DNA of 64,000 nucleotides from an uncultured Acetatifactor sp. (lineage in GTDB: Bacteria; Bacillota; Clostridia; Lachnospirales; Lachnospiraceae): assembly GCA_910586485.1 (NCBI GenBank), contig CAJUIA010000003.1, positions 62,001-126,000 on the forward strand. Reading direction: 5' to 3'. Position 1 is the first letter of the stretch. Every line of letters starts with the position of its first letter. The notes beneath the pieces were generated by a model. It was not told the origin of the DNA, ran no database searches, and worked only from the letters and a program-made list of their open reading frames with translations. A program made the position numbers and the translations under genes. Positions 26,677 to 35,069 of the stretch are shown here, one piece after another.

Positions 26677-26776
26677 AACGGATTTGCCCAAAACGCAGAG
26701 GGCAAGACTGAAAAAGAAATATTTATAAAGAAGGACTTTAAAAAGGATTTAAAAGAAAGACATAAAAGGAAGACAT

Positions 26777-28951
26777 ATGAGAAAGAGAAAACGGCTCTTT
26801 GGTGTCCTGCTTATAGTAATGGCACTGGTCATTATGGCGCTTCCCGTTTCGGAGGCAGACGCGGCGACGTCTGCTTCCGATTTTGTAATGGAGGGAAGTA
26901 CACTGGTACGGTACAGAGGCACGGAGAAAAACGTGTCTGTTCCTGATACCGTAGAAGTGATTGGGAAAAATGCTTTTGAAGACAATATAACGGTTGAGCT
27001 GGTGGTGCTGCCCAATTCCGTTACCAGGATTGAAGAATATGCCTTCTGGGGCTGTGACAATCTGGATACGGTGGTGCTGGGGAGAGGGCTGACGAGTGTG
27101 GGAGATTATGCGTTTGCCGGCTGCAAGGGATTAAAGGAAATGTCTGTTCCCGCAAACGTAACCTCCATCGGCGTTCAGGCCTTTGGGGACTGTGTGAATA
27201 TGACGGACATTTCCATTCCGGCTGAAACCAGGTATATTCATGATACTGCTTTTGACGGATGCGCAAGACTGGTTATTCACTGCGATGCAGGAACGGTGGC
27301 GGATACCTATGCTCAGGCATTTTATGAGCGGCAGAAGGAAATGCCGGAATATGAGGATGTGCCTAATTATCAGCCGGACAGCGGAGATCGGAATGATGGG
27401 GCGGATCAGCAGGTCCCGGACACGGAGCCTGCGCCGGAGCCTACGCCTGCGCCCACACCGGTGGATACCGAGGGTGATACCATAAACAGCACCAGTGTCG
27501 TGGGAAACCAGGCGGTGATCTTTCTGAATCCGGAAGAAATGAATGTGCTTGTTCCCACGCCTGCTCCGGCGCCTACGCAGGAGGTAACGCTGCCTTCCGT
27601 GCTGACGAATATTGCGGAAGTGATGGGAAATATGATGGCGGTAGGACCGGTACACAGTATCCCTAAGTATACTGTGGTGGACGGTCAGATCGTGGCGGAC
27701 CAGGCCTTTTACAGAAGTGATTCTCTGGAAAAGGTAACGTTGAAGGAAGGAATTACGGAGATCGGGCAGTTTGCTTTTGCCAGAAGCACCCTGAGGGAAA
27801 TTCAGATTCCGGAGGGGGTGACGAATATTTGTTATGGCGCGTTTTATCATTGTGATGATCTGGAAAGCGTTTTGCTTCCGGAATCCGTGATGAATGTGGA
27901 GCCGAAGGCTTTTGATTATACGTCCATGATGGAAAATTTTAAAAACAGCGGAACGGATTTTCTGGTGAACGGAGGCGTACTGCTTGGGTATAACGGCAGT
28001 GACAGTCAGGTGTTTGTACCAGGGGGGATTCGTGTTATTGCTGCGGAGGTTTTTGCCGGCCATGAAGAAATAGAAAGCATCAGACTGCCAGATAGTGTTC
28101 TTGTGGTAGGAGAGGGAGCCTTTGAGGACTGTACAAACCTAAGGCAGGTCAATCTGGGTACAGGGGTGGAACAGATCAAGGACAGGGCTTTTGCGGGCTG
28201 CAGCCGCCTGGAAGCAGTAAAGCTTCCTGCTTCCATAAAAACTGTTGGTCTGCAGGCCTTCGGAAATGCCGAGGTGATTTATAACGGAAGCGAGCCCCAG
28301 AGGACTTATGAGATTTCGGCCACCAGGCTTTCCAATGAGCCATATAGGGATGTGTCGTCGGAGCAGGCGCAGCCGGGAGTAACCGTGGTGGGGGCAGTAC
28401 CTTCCACGGCACGGCTGGAGGGTGCGTCCAGAAGCTATACTCTGCTGGTTGAGCTGAAAGAGGACATATCCGAAGTGGAAGCGGCCTGGAAGCGGGCAAT
28501 GGACGGAGAACTGCCGGAAAATATGACGGTGTATAATCTGCGGCTTACCGATAACAGCGGGATTCCCCTGACCAAGCTGGGACGCAGCGGCCTGAATGTG
28601 GTGCTGCCTTTGCCGGAATCTCTTGTGGGTCAGGAGCTGAAGCTGGTGACGCTGGACCGAAACGGACAGCTGGAAGCAGCGGGAGTGGAACGTGTGATGC
28701 TGGAAGGGACGGAATGCTTTCGATTCCGTACCACACATCTGTCATTGTTCGGCATTTACGGCGTGGGTCCCTCAAGCTCGGAAATCAGAGAAGTAAGCGT
28801 TTACATGAACAGCTACAGCGCCGGACCGAACGAGCGGGCGGAAAGTGTAAATCCGGTGATGATTCTGAAATATGTCTTTGGAGCGGCGGTGCTGATTCTG
28901 GGGCTTATGCTGTCCTTAAGAGGCGTGAGACATGCAGTGCGGCGTGTATAA
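26777..28951 (+). CDS. LRR surface protein anchored by a C-terminal membrane helix
   Basis: A 724-aa relative of the preceding protein. It has a signal peptide (LLIVMALVIMALPVSEADA), a first BspA-like LRR block around residues 35-165 (IGKNAFEDNITVELVVLPNS), a Pro/Thr-rich spacer near 205-235 (TEPAPEPTPAPTPV), and a second LRR block around 290-500. A beta domain with LRLTDNSGIPLTKLGRSGL follows, and the C-terminus is a hydrophobic helix (MILKYVFGAAVLILGLMLSL) with an RGVRHAVRRV tail. No PxTG motif stands before the helix, so it is probably held in the membrane rather than linked to the wall, despite the sortase nearby. It is probably cotranscribed with the giant LRR gene 100 bases upstream. 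Confidence 0.87.
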   Translation: MRKRKRLFGVLLIVMALVIMALPVSEADAATSASDFVMEGSTLVRYRGTEKNVSVPDTVEVIGKNAFEDNITVELVVLPNSVTRIEEYAFWGCDNLDTVVLGRGLTSVGDYAFAGCKGLKEMSVPANVTSIGVQAFGDCVNMTDISIPAETRYIHDTAFDGCARLVIHCDAGTVADTYAQAFYERQKEMPEYEDVPNYQPDSGDRNDGADQQVPDTEPAPEPTPAPTPVDTEGDTINSTSVVGNQAVIFLNPEEMNVLVPTPAPAPTQEVTLPSVLTNIAEVMGNMMAVGPVHSIPKYTVVDGQIVADQAFYRSDSLEKVTLKEGITEIGQFAFARSTLREIQIPEGVTNICYGAFYHCDDLESVLLPESVMNVEPKAFDYTSMMENFKNSGTDFLVNGGVLLGYNGSDSQVFVPGGIRVIAAEVFAGHEEIESIRLPDSVLVVGEGAFEDCTNLRQVNLGTGVEQIKDRAFAGCSRLEAVKLPASIKTVGLQAFGNAEVIYNGSEPQRTYEISATRLSNEPYRDVSSEQAQPGVTVVGAVPSTARLEGASRSYTLLVELKEDISEVEAAWKRAMDGELPENMTVYNLRLTDNSGIPLTKLGRSGLNVVLPLPESLVGQELKLVTLDRNGQLEAAGVERVMLEGTECFRFRTTHLSLFGIYGVGPSSSEIREVSVYMNSYSAGPNERAESVNPVMILKYVFGAAVLILGLMLSLRGVRHAVRRV

Positions 28952-29011
28952 GGCTTATCGTCCGCAGAAAATTTTGCAGGAAATCTTGAAGGAAATTTGA
29001 TAACAAATAAT

Positions 29012-29060
29012 GCGTCCGGGCATAGAATATCAATAAATGATATGCCGGGGCGCTTATTAT
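29012..29060 (+). terminator. Hairpin between LRR gene and subtilase
   Basis: GCGTCCGGGCATA (29012-29024) pairs with TATGCCGGGGCGC (29041-29053) with one mismatch and one wobble, followed by TTATTATT. It ends nine bases before the subtilase ATG, so it either terminates the surface-protein transcript or limits expression of the subtilase. Confidence 0.6.
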
Positions 29061-29061
29061 T

Positions 29062-29970
29062 ATGCAGCGGGTAAGAAAACAAATTCATTTTTTCTCTGAA
29101 AGCGGATTGAAGGATGGTGAGGGAGTTACCATAGCAGCCTTAGATTCCGGTGTGGCAGATCATCCGGATCTGGAGCGAAAAGTATTGGGTTTTAAGGATT
29201 TTATTTCCGGTGGAAAAGCTGCATATGATGATAACGGGCATGGAACTCATGTATGCGGCATCCTTTGCGGCAGCGGAAAATTGTCGGAGGGAAAATATCG
29301 CGGAATGGCGCCGGGAGCCAGGCTTGTCATCGGTAAGGTGCTGGATAAGGATGGGGACGGGTCTGCGGAAATCATGCTTTCCGGGCTGGACTGGATTCTG
29401 GAGGTGCGGGAGAGATACCGGATCCGCGTGCTGAATATTTCGGTAGGTATCGGAGATCTGCGGGAAAGGAAGAAGGAGCAGGCGCTTCGGGAAAAGATAG
29501 AGCAAGTGTGGGACAGCGGCATATTAGTGGTCTGTGCCGCCGGAAACAAGGGTCCCGGAAACGGAACTGTTTCTGCCGTAGGAGGAAGCCCACGGGTGGT
29601 TACGGTGGGATGCCATGACGGGGATTATCGCCCCGGATATGCGGGGCTTTGTGCGGCTTATTCCGGCAGGGGTGACAGAAACGGCAGAGTGTGCAAGCCG
29701 GATATTGTTGCGCCCGGAACGGATATTATGTCCTGTAACGGGGATTATCTGCGTCTGAACGGCAGGGCAGGAAGTGCCTATATTCCCAAAAGCGGAACTT
29801 CCATGGCTACGCCCATCGTTTCCGGGGCGGCAGCGCTGGCATTTTGGCAGTACCGCTGGATGACAAATGAAATGTGCAGACAGAAGCTGCTGTTTACGGC
29901 TGCCGATCTGGGACTGCCCTGGAATCAGCAGGGCTGGGGGATGGTGGATGTACGGAAGCTGCTGAGCTGA
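29062..29970 (+). CDS. Intracellular subtilisin-like serine protease (S8)
   Basis: A 302-aa subtilase with a complete catalytic triad: Asp in ALDSGVADH (about residue 29), His in NGHGTHVCG (about residue 60), and Ser in SGTSMATPIVSGAAA (about residue 248), plus the oxyanion region AAGNKGPGN. No signal peptide or long propeptide is visible, so it resembles intracellular serine proteases; activity would be controlled in another way. A hairpin sits directly before the start and no strong ribosome site is seen, so expression may be low or conditional. Processing of the neighbouring surface proteins is unlikely if it stays in the cytoplasm. Confidence 0.9.
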   Translation: MQRVRKQIHFFSESGLKDGEGVTIAALDSGVADHPDLERKVLGFKDFISGGKAAYDDNGHGTHVCGILCGSGKLSEGKYRGMAPGARLVIGKVLDKDGDGSAEIMLSGLDWILEVRERYRIRVLNISVGIGDLRERKKEQALREKIEQVWDSGILVVCAAGNKGPGNGTVSAVGGSPRVVTVGCHDGDYRPGYAGLCAAYSGRGDRNGRVCKPDIVAPGTDIMSCNGDYLRLNGRAGSAYIPKSGTSMATPIVSGAAALAFWQYRWMTNEMCRQKLLFTAADLGLPWNQQGWGMVDVRKLLS

Positions 29971-30001
29971 TATGAACTGTCTGCTTGCAGAAAATGCGGA
30001 A

Positions 30002-30030
30002 TTGACATCCCTTCGCATCCCTGCTATACT
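30002..30030 (+). promoter_or_regulatory. Strong promoter before the decayed nuclease gene
   Basis: TTGACA (30002-30007) and TATACT (30025-30030) with a 17-base spacer. The leader to 30207 is AT-rich and shows no other clear element. Confidence 0.65.
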
Positions 30031-30207
30031 TTGTTCAAAGCATAATTTTTCTGTTTATTGACATATTTCTGTTATCTTATTTTTTCAAGAATCTATGCTT
30101 TTATTTCAAACTATTTTACTACTACAATAAGAGCAGGAGATTCAGGGATTATTTGTATATCACAGGTTTTTCGTCTTCTCCTGCAGAATTACCGAAGGGA
30201 GGAAGGC

Positions 30208-30758
30208 ATGAAACTTGTTTCATTGAAGACGGACTACGCTTTTAAGGAGGTATTTTCCCATGAAAACGTAAGAAGGCAGTTTTTGAGCGATGTGTTGGGA
30301 AGCCGCTGAGCGGGAATGATATGATCGACGACTGGATTCGGCTGTTTAACGCGGAGAACGAGGAGGATTTGACTATGATTAAAAAGAAGAGCTTAGGGAT
30401 AGCAGAAGCAATAGAGACATTGCGGGAATTGAGTCTGGGAAGAAGGCTCCGCTACTATTTTGAGATGCGCCAGAAGGCCAGACGGGACAGATGGGCGGAA
30501 GATGCGTATGTGCGGGAAGAGGGAATTGCCATAGGAAGGGCTGAAGGAAAGATAGAAGGAAAGATAGAGGGAAAGGCGGAAGCAAAATCGGAGGATATTT
30601 TGGAGCTGCTGGAGGACAAGGGGGTGGTCTCGAAAGAGCTTCGAACAAGGATTATGAACCAAAAGGATCTGAACATCTTAAGCAGATGGCACAAGCTGGC
30701 GGCTGGGAGCCGGACGACAGCGGAATTCGAGAATGCTGCTTTCCTGAAAAATTCTTGA
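30208..30758 (+). pseudogene. Decayed Rpn-type PD-(D/E)XK nuclease/transposase-like gene
   Basis: The start is intact: GGGAGG, ATG 30208 and MKLVSLKTDYAFKEVFSHEN, the N-terminus of the Rpn family (recombination-promoting nuclease / PD-(D/E)XK family transposase). The frame stops after 33 residues (VLGSR, TGA). From about 30321 a second frame gives the family C-terminus (MIDDWIRLFNAENEEDLTMI...LREL...RRLRYYFEMRQKARRD, then EGKIEGKIEGKAEAK repeats). The central catalytic part, normally about 150 residues, is missing, so this is a deletion relic. It still has a strong promoter and ribosome site and could make the N-terminal peptide or the C-terminal fragment. Confidence 0.8.
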
Positions 30759-30783
30759 GACAGTTTTCACAATACGAAAAAAG

Positions 30784-30812
30784 TTGACATGCCTCGTATA
30801 ATTGTATACAAT
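30784..30812 (+). promoter_or_regulatory. Promoter of the citrate/isocitrate operon
   Basis: TTGACA (30784-30789) and TACAAT (30807-30812) with a 17-base spacer, about 98 bases before the Re-citrate-synthase-like gene. It overlaps the palindrome described next. Confidence 0.75.
30801..30812. promoter_or_regulatory. Palindromic operator candidate for the operon's GntR regulator
   Basis: ATTGTATACAAT is a perfect 12-bp palindrome that covers the -10 box and the end of the spacer. TTGTATACAA-like sites are typical of FCD-type GntR regulators, and the second gene of the operon encodes one. Binding here would block RNA polymerase, giving autoregulation. Inference from position and sequence only. 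Confidence 0.6.
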
Positions 30813-30909
30813 CATACAAGATGCAATGTCCGAGCGTCCGGCAGCCCACAAACAGAAGGGCAGTTTACCGGTATCCGGCTGTTGCGGAAAGTGAGGTACA
30901 GACAGACTT

Positions 30910-32349
30910 ATGAGAGATAACTCTACATTTCAGAATCGTCCGATCACAATGAATCAAAAAAACAATCTTCTGGAAATAGAAGAGCATATGTACATTTTGG
31001 ATGATGTGGAAAAGCCCAACGTTTTCCGAAATATGTTTCCCTATTCCGAGATTCCCAAGATTCCCTTTAACGACAGGATCGTGCCCCACAATATGCCGAA
31101 GAATATCTGGATTACGGATACAACCTTTCGGGACGGTCAGCAGTCAAGAGCGCCTTATTCCACGGAGCAGATTGTCACGATTTTTGATTATTTACATAAG
31201 CTGGGCGGTCCAAACGGAATGATCCGTGCCAGCGAATTTTTTCTGTACAGCAAGAAGGATCGGGATGCGGTGTATAAGTGTATGGAGCGGGGATATGAAT
31301 TTCCGGAGGTTACCAGCTGGATTCGTGCCAGTAAGGAGGATTTTAAGCTGGTGAAGCAGATCGGAATGAAGGAGACGGGAATCCTTGTCAGTTGCTCCGA
31401 TTATCATATTTTCATGAAGCTGAAGATGACCAGGCGTCAGGCCATGGAGCATTACTTAAGTGTGATTGAGGAATGTCTGGACGAGGGGATCAGTCCCCGC
31501 TGTCACCTGGAGGATATTACCAGAGCCGATATTTACGGGTATGTTGTTCCTTTTTGTCTGGAGCTGATGAAGCTGATGGAGAAATACAGGATCCCCATTA
31601 AGATCCGGGCCTGCGATACCATGGGATATGGGGTCAACTTTCCGGGGGCCGTGATTCCCAGAAGTGTGCAGGGGATTATTTATGCCATTCATACCCATGC
31701 AGGCGTGCCTCATGAGCTGATTGAATGGCATGGGCATAACGACTTTTATAAGGCGGTGAGCAATTCCACTACTGCATGGCTTTACGGCTGTTCCGGTGTC
31801 AATACTTCTCTTTTTGGCATTGGCGAGCGTACCGGAAATACGCCGCTGGAAGCAATGGTTTTTGAGTATGCCCAGCTGAAAGGCGATCTGAACGGTATGG
31901 ATACCACAGTGATCACAGAGCTGGCAGAGTATTATGAGAAGGAAATCGGTTATCAGATTCCGCCCAGAACACCTTTTGTAGGCAAGAATTTCAATGTAAC
32001 CAGAGCGGGGATCCACGCGGATGGGCTGCTGAAAAACGAAGAAATCTATAATATCTTCGATACGGAGAAATTCCTGAAAAGGCCTGTACTCTGTGCAATC
32101 TCCAATACCTCCGGACTGGCCGGCATTGCCCACTGGATCAATACCTATTACAGGTTAAAAGGGGAAAGCCAGGTGGAGAAAAACTCGGAGCTGGTGGCGG
32201 AGATCAAAAAGTGGGTTGACGGAGAATATGCGGACGGGCGTGTAACCGTCATGACCGACGAAGAGATAATTGCCTGTGTGAACAGGGTCTGCCTGGAAAA
32301 GGGCATACAGATCTGTAATAAGGATGGGGAGCAAAATGAGCAGCTATGA
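30910..32349 (+). CDS. Re-citrate synthase-like / isopropylmalate synthase family enzyme
   Basis: A 479-aa DRE-TIM metallolyase: ITDTTFRDGQQSRAPYS (DTTxRDG motif, about residue 75), CHLEDITRADIYG, IEWHGHNDFYKAVSNS (HxH metal ligands), and GIGERTGNTPLEAMVF (GxGERxGN signature). It lacks the C-terminal leucine-regulatory domain of LeuA. The nearest described enzyme is the Re-face citrate synthase of clostridia, which condenses acetyl-CoA and oxaloacetate. The same operon encodes a GntR regulator and NADP isocitrate dehydrogenase, which supports citrate as product. Homocitrate or another 2-isopropylmalate-type product cannot be excluded. The ribosome site before 30910 is weak; ATG 30949 is an alternative start. 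Confidence 0.82.
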   Translation: MRDNSTFQNRPITMNQKNNLLEIEEHMYILDDVEKPNVFRNMFPYSEIPKIPFNDRIVPHNMPKNIWITDTTFRDGQQSRAPYSTEQIVTIFDYLHKLGGPNGMIRASEFFLYSKKDRDAVYKCMERGYEFPEVTSWIRASKEDFKLVKQIGMKETGILVSCSDYHIFMKLKMTRRQAMEHYLSVIEECLDEGISPRCHLEDITRADIYGYVVPFCLELMKLMEKYRIPIKIRACDTMGYGVNFPGAVIPRSVQGIIYAIHTHAGVPHELIEWHGHNDFYKAVSNSTTAWLYGCSGVNTSLFGIGERTGNTPLEAMVFEYAQLKGDLNGMDTTVITELAEYYEKEIGYQIPPRTPFVGKNFNVTRAGIHADGLLKNEEIYNIFDTEKFLKRPVLCAISNTSGLAGIAHWINTYYRLKGESQVEKNSELVAEIKKWVDGEYADGRVTVMTDEEIIACVNRVCLEKGIQICNKDGEQNEQL

Positions 32350-33031
32350 CGTAAAGAAGGAGGTCACGGATAAATATTCCCTGCGGGGCCGGGTTTTCCA
32401 TAAGCTGAGAGAGGATATATTAAGCGGGAAGTATGAGGATCATGAGGAATTAAAGGAGGTGGCCATCGGCGAGGAAATGGGGGTCAGCCGCACGCCGGTT
32501 CGCGAGGCCTTCCGTCAGCTGGAGCTGGAGGGCCTGATTCAGATCATTCCCAATAAGGGCGCTTATGTTACCGGCATTACGGAAAAGGACGTGAAAGATA
32601 TTTATATGATCCGCTCGCATTTGGAAGGTCTTTGTGCCCGCTGGGCAACGGAGCATATCACGAAGGAACAGATGGATGAGATGGAAGAGAATGTTTATCT
32701 GGCGGAGTTTCATGCGGGAAAGGGGCAGCTGGAGCAGCTGGCGGAGCTGGACAACCGGTTTCACGACATTTTATATGAAGCCTGCGACAGTAAGATGCTG
32801 GAGCATCAGCTGAAGGATTTCCATCAGTATGTGCTGCGCGTGAGAAAGAAGACACTGGCAAATGTGAATCGGGGCCCAAAATCCAACGAGGAACATAAAC
32901 AGATCATGGAGGCCATCAAGGCGGGAGATGCCGATCTGGCGGAACAGCTGGCCCATCAGCATATGATTAACGCCTATGAAAACATGGTAAAGAACGGACT
33001 GCATGAGATATATCAGGAGGTATCATTATGA
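32336..33031 (+). CDS. GntR family regulator (FCD/FadR subgroup)
   Basis: A 231-aa repressor-type regulator. The winged helix is at residues 20-85 (RVFHKLREDILSGKYEDHEE; GVSRTPVREAFRQLELEGLI; NKGAYV), followed by an FCD ligand domain with metal-site residues (ELDNRFHDILYEACDS; EEHKQIMEAIKAGD...HQHMINA). Ligands of this group are often carboxylates, which suits control by citrate or 2-oxoglutarate. ATG 32336 has GGGGA five bases before it and overlaps the citrate-synthase-like gene by 14 bases. Its stop overlaps the icd start (ATGA), so the three genes are one transcript, likely autoregulated through the palindrome at 30801. Confidence 0.92.
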   Translation: MSSYDVKKEVTDKYSLRGRVFHKLREDILSGKYEDHEELKEVAIGEEMGVSRTPVREAFRQLELEGLIQIIPNKGAYVTGITEKDVKDIYMIRSHLEGLCARWATEHITKEQMDEMEENVYLAEFHAGKGQLEQLAELDNRFHDILYEACDSKMLEHQLKDFHQYVLRVRKKTLANVNRGPKSNEEHKQIMEAIKAGDADLAEQLAHQHMINAYENMVKNGLHEIYQEVSL

Positions 33032-34248
33032 GTACAGGTATGGAAAAGATCAGGATGACCACTCCCCTTGTGGAGATGGACGGAGACGAGATGACCAGAA
33101 TTCTCTGGCAGATGATTAAGGATGAGCTTTTGCTGCCCTATGTTGACTTAAAAACGGAGTATTATGACCTGGGGCTGGAAAACCGCAATGCGACGGGCGA
33201 TCAGGTGACCGTGGATTCCGCCAGCGCTACCTTAAAATACGGCGTGGCCGTCAAATGTGCCACCATCACGCCCAACGGGGCAAGAATGAAGGAATATAAC
33301 TTAAAGGAAATGTGGAAAAGCCCCAATGGAACGATTCGTGCCATTCTGGACGGAACGGTGTTCCGGGCGCCGATCCTGGTAAAGGGGATTGTACCTTATG
33401 TAAAAAACTGGACGAAGCCCATCACCATTGCCCGCCATGCTTACGGCGATGTATATAAGAATACGGAGATCAAGGTGCCGGGAGCCGGCAGGGCGGAGCT
33501 GGTATTTACCGGAGCAGACGGTAAGGAGATTCGGGAGCTGATCCACGATTTTGACGGCGCGGGAATTATTCAGGGCATCCACAATACGGAAAAGTCCATA
33601 TCCAGCTTTGCCAGGTCCTGCTTTGCATATGCAGTGGACACCAGACAGGATCTCTGGTTTTCAACGAAGGATACCATCTCCAAAAAGTATGACCACACCT
33701 TTAAGGATATTTTCCAGGAGATTTATGACAGGGAGTTTAAACAGAAATTTGCAGAGCTGGGCATTGAATATTTTTACACGTTGATTGATGATGCCGTGGC
33801 CAGGGTGATTCGCTCGGAAGGCGGATTTATCTGGGCCTGCAAGAATTATGACGGGGATGTCATGTCAGATATGGTAGCTACGGCTTACGGTGATCTGTCC
33901 ATGATGACCTCCGTTTTGGTATCTCCCAGCGGTGTGTACGAGTATGAGGCGGCTCACGGTACGGTACAGCGGCATTATTACAAGCACCTGAAGGGCGAAG
34001 AAACCTCCACGAACTCTACTGCTACTATTTTTGCCTGGACAGGGGCGCTTAAGAAAAGGGGAGAGCTGGATCAAAATCAGGAGCTGCAGGACTTTGCAGA
34101 CAAGCTGGAGCAGGCGTGTATCAAGACTGTAGAAGAGGGCAAGATGACAAAGAGTCTTTCCCTTATTTCCACCTGCGAGAATCCTGTTATTTTAAACAGT
34201 CTGGAATTTATCAGGGCAATCCGTGCAACGCTGGAGGGTCTGCTGTAG
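33028..34248 (+). CDS. icd: NADP-dependent isocitrate dehydrogenase (type II)
   Basis: Oxidatively decarboxylates isocitrate to 2-oxoglutarate, yielding NADPH and the carbon skeleton for glutamate. 406 aa; the sequence is the eukaryote-like type II form: VEMDGDEMTRILWQMIKD, CATITPNGARMKEYNLK, WKSPNGTIRAILDGTVFR, YDGDVMSDMVATAYGDLSMM (Asp metal ligands) and AAHGTVQRHYYKH (coenzyme loop). It overlaps the GntR stop by ATGA. Aconitase is needed between citrate and isocitrate but is not in the window. With the first gene it makes the oxidative arm of an incomplete TCA cycle. Confidence 0.96.
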   Translation: MSTGMEKIRMTTPLVEMDGDEMTRILWQMIKDELLLPYVDLKTEYYDLGLENRNATGDQVTVDSASATLKYGVAVKCATITPNGARMKEYNLKEMWKSPNGTIRAILDGTVFRAPILVKGIVPYVKNWTKPITIARHAYGDVYKNTEIKVPGAGRAELVFTGADGKEIRELIHDFDGAGIIQGIHNTEKSISSFARSCFAYAVDTRQDLWFSTKDTISKKYDHTFKDIFQEIYDREFKQKFAELGIEYFYTLIDDAVARVIRSEGGFIWACKNYDGDVMSDMVATAYGDLSMMTSVLVSPSGVYEYEAAHGTVQRHYYKHLKGEETSTNSTATIFAWTGALKKRGELDQNQELQDFADKLEQACIKTVEEGKMTKSLSLISTCENPVILNSLEFIRAIRATLEGLL

Positions 34249-34265
34249 TAATCTTCCGCAATTCG

Positions 34266-34293
34266 TTGACATTTTTTTGCAACCTGCTATGAT
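34266..34293 (+). promoter_or_regulatory. rex promoter
   Basis: TTGACA (34266-34271) and TATGAT (34288-34293) with a 16-base spacer, beginning 18 bases after the icd stop. No clear Rex palindrome (TTGTTAA...TTAACAA) was found next to it. Confidence 0.65.
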
Positions 34294-34316
34294 AGGAGTA
34301 TGGAGAATGGACAGCA

Positions 34317-34967
34317 ATGGAAGAGAAGGAAATTTCGCAGGCCGTCATCGGGCGGCTGCCCAGGTATTTCAGGTATCTTGGGGAATTAAAGGATGAAGGT
34401 GTGGAGCGTATTTCATCTCAGGATCTCAGCGTGCTGATGAAAATCACGGCGTCTCAGATTCGTCAGGATTTCAATAATTTCGGCGGCTTCGGGCAACAGG
34501 GCTACGGTTATAATGTGGAATACCTTTATGATGAGATCGGCAGGATATTGGGGCTGAACAGGCAGCACAGCTTTATCATTGTGGGAGCAGGGAATCTGGG
34601 ACGGGCGCTGGGAAATTATATGAATTTTGAGCGTCGGGGCTTTATCTTTAAAGGAATGTTTGATAAAGACCCTGCGCTTTTCGGCGAGAAGGTCAGGGGT
34701 GTGGAGGTCATGCCCATGGAGAAGCTGGATGCCTTTGTGAGAGAAAACAGTATTGACATTGCCGTGCTGACGCTCCCCAAGGCCGGGGCCGAGGAGGCAG
34801 CAAAGAGGCTGGTACAGAACGGAATTAAAGCGATCTGGAATTTCGCCCATGTAGATTTGAACGTTCCGGAGGAAATTCAGGTAGAGAATGTACATCTTTC
34901 CGACAGCCTGATGAAGCTGTCCTATAATATAGACCGCTATGAGCATGAGCAGACAGCAGAAGTGTGA
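34317..34967 (+). CDS. rex: Redox-sensing transcriptional repressor Rex
   Basis: Rex binds DNA when NADH/NAD is low and releases it when NADH rises, controlling fermentation and respiration genes. 216 aa: an N-terminal winged helix (IGRLPRYFRYLGEL; SSQDLSVLMKITASQIRQDFNNFGGFGQQGYGY) and a Rossmann domain with IIVGAGNLGRALGNY (about residue 85) and a C-terminal swapped helix. The protein is typical in all parts. It has its own promoter behind icd; its targets lie elsewhere. Confidence 0.97.
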   Translation: MEEKEISQAVIGRLPRYFRYLGELKDEGVERISSQDLSVLMKITASQIRQDFNNFGGFGQQGYGYNVEYLYDEIGRILGLNRQHSFIIVGAGNLGRALGNYMNFERRGFIFKGMFDKDPALFGEKVRGVEVMPMEKLDAFVRENSIDIAVLTLPKAGAEEAAKRLVQNGIKAIWNFAHVDLNVPEEIQVENVHLSDSLMKLSYNIDRYEHEQTAEV

Positions 34968-34968
34968 A

Positions 34969-35022
34969 GGGAATGAAGATTTTCTAAGTCATTCCCCGAA
35001 GAACGCAAGGTTAGCGTTCTTC
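34969..35022 (+). other. Two adjacent hairpins after rex
   Basis: GGGAATGA (34969-34976) pairs with TCATTCCC (34989-34996), and GAAGAACGC (34998-35006) pairs with GCGTTCTTC (35014-35022); both are perfect. Neither is followed by a T-run, so intrinsic termination is uncertain; they may stabilise the rex message end or form a small structured RNA. Confidence 0.45.
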
Positions 35023-35069
35023 CTGGCCGATTTCACGGTCGCAGGTTGTGGAAAGGCATGGTTATTATT

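Noticed and set aside
27131..28063. 310-aa minus-strand open frame in the second LRR gene
   Set aside because: Shadow of repeated LRR codons on the other strand; Arg/His-rich and not protein-like.
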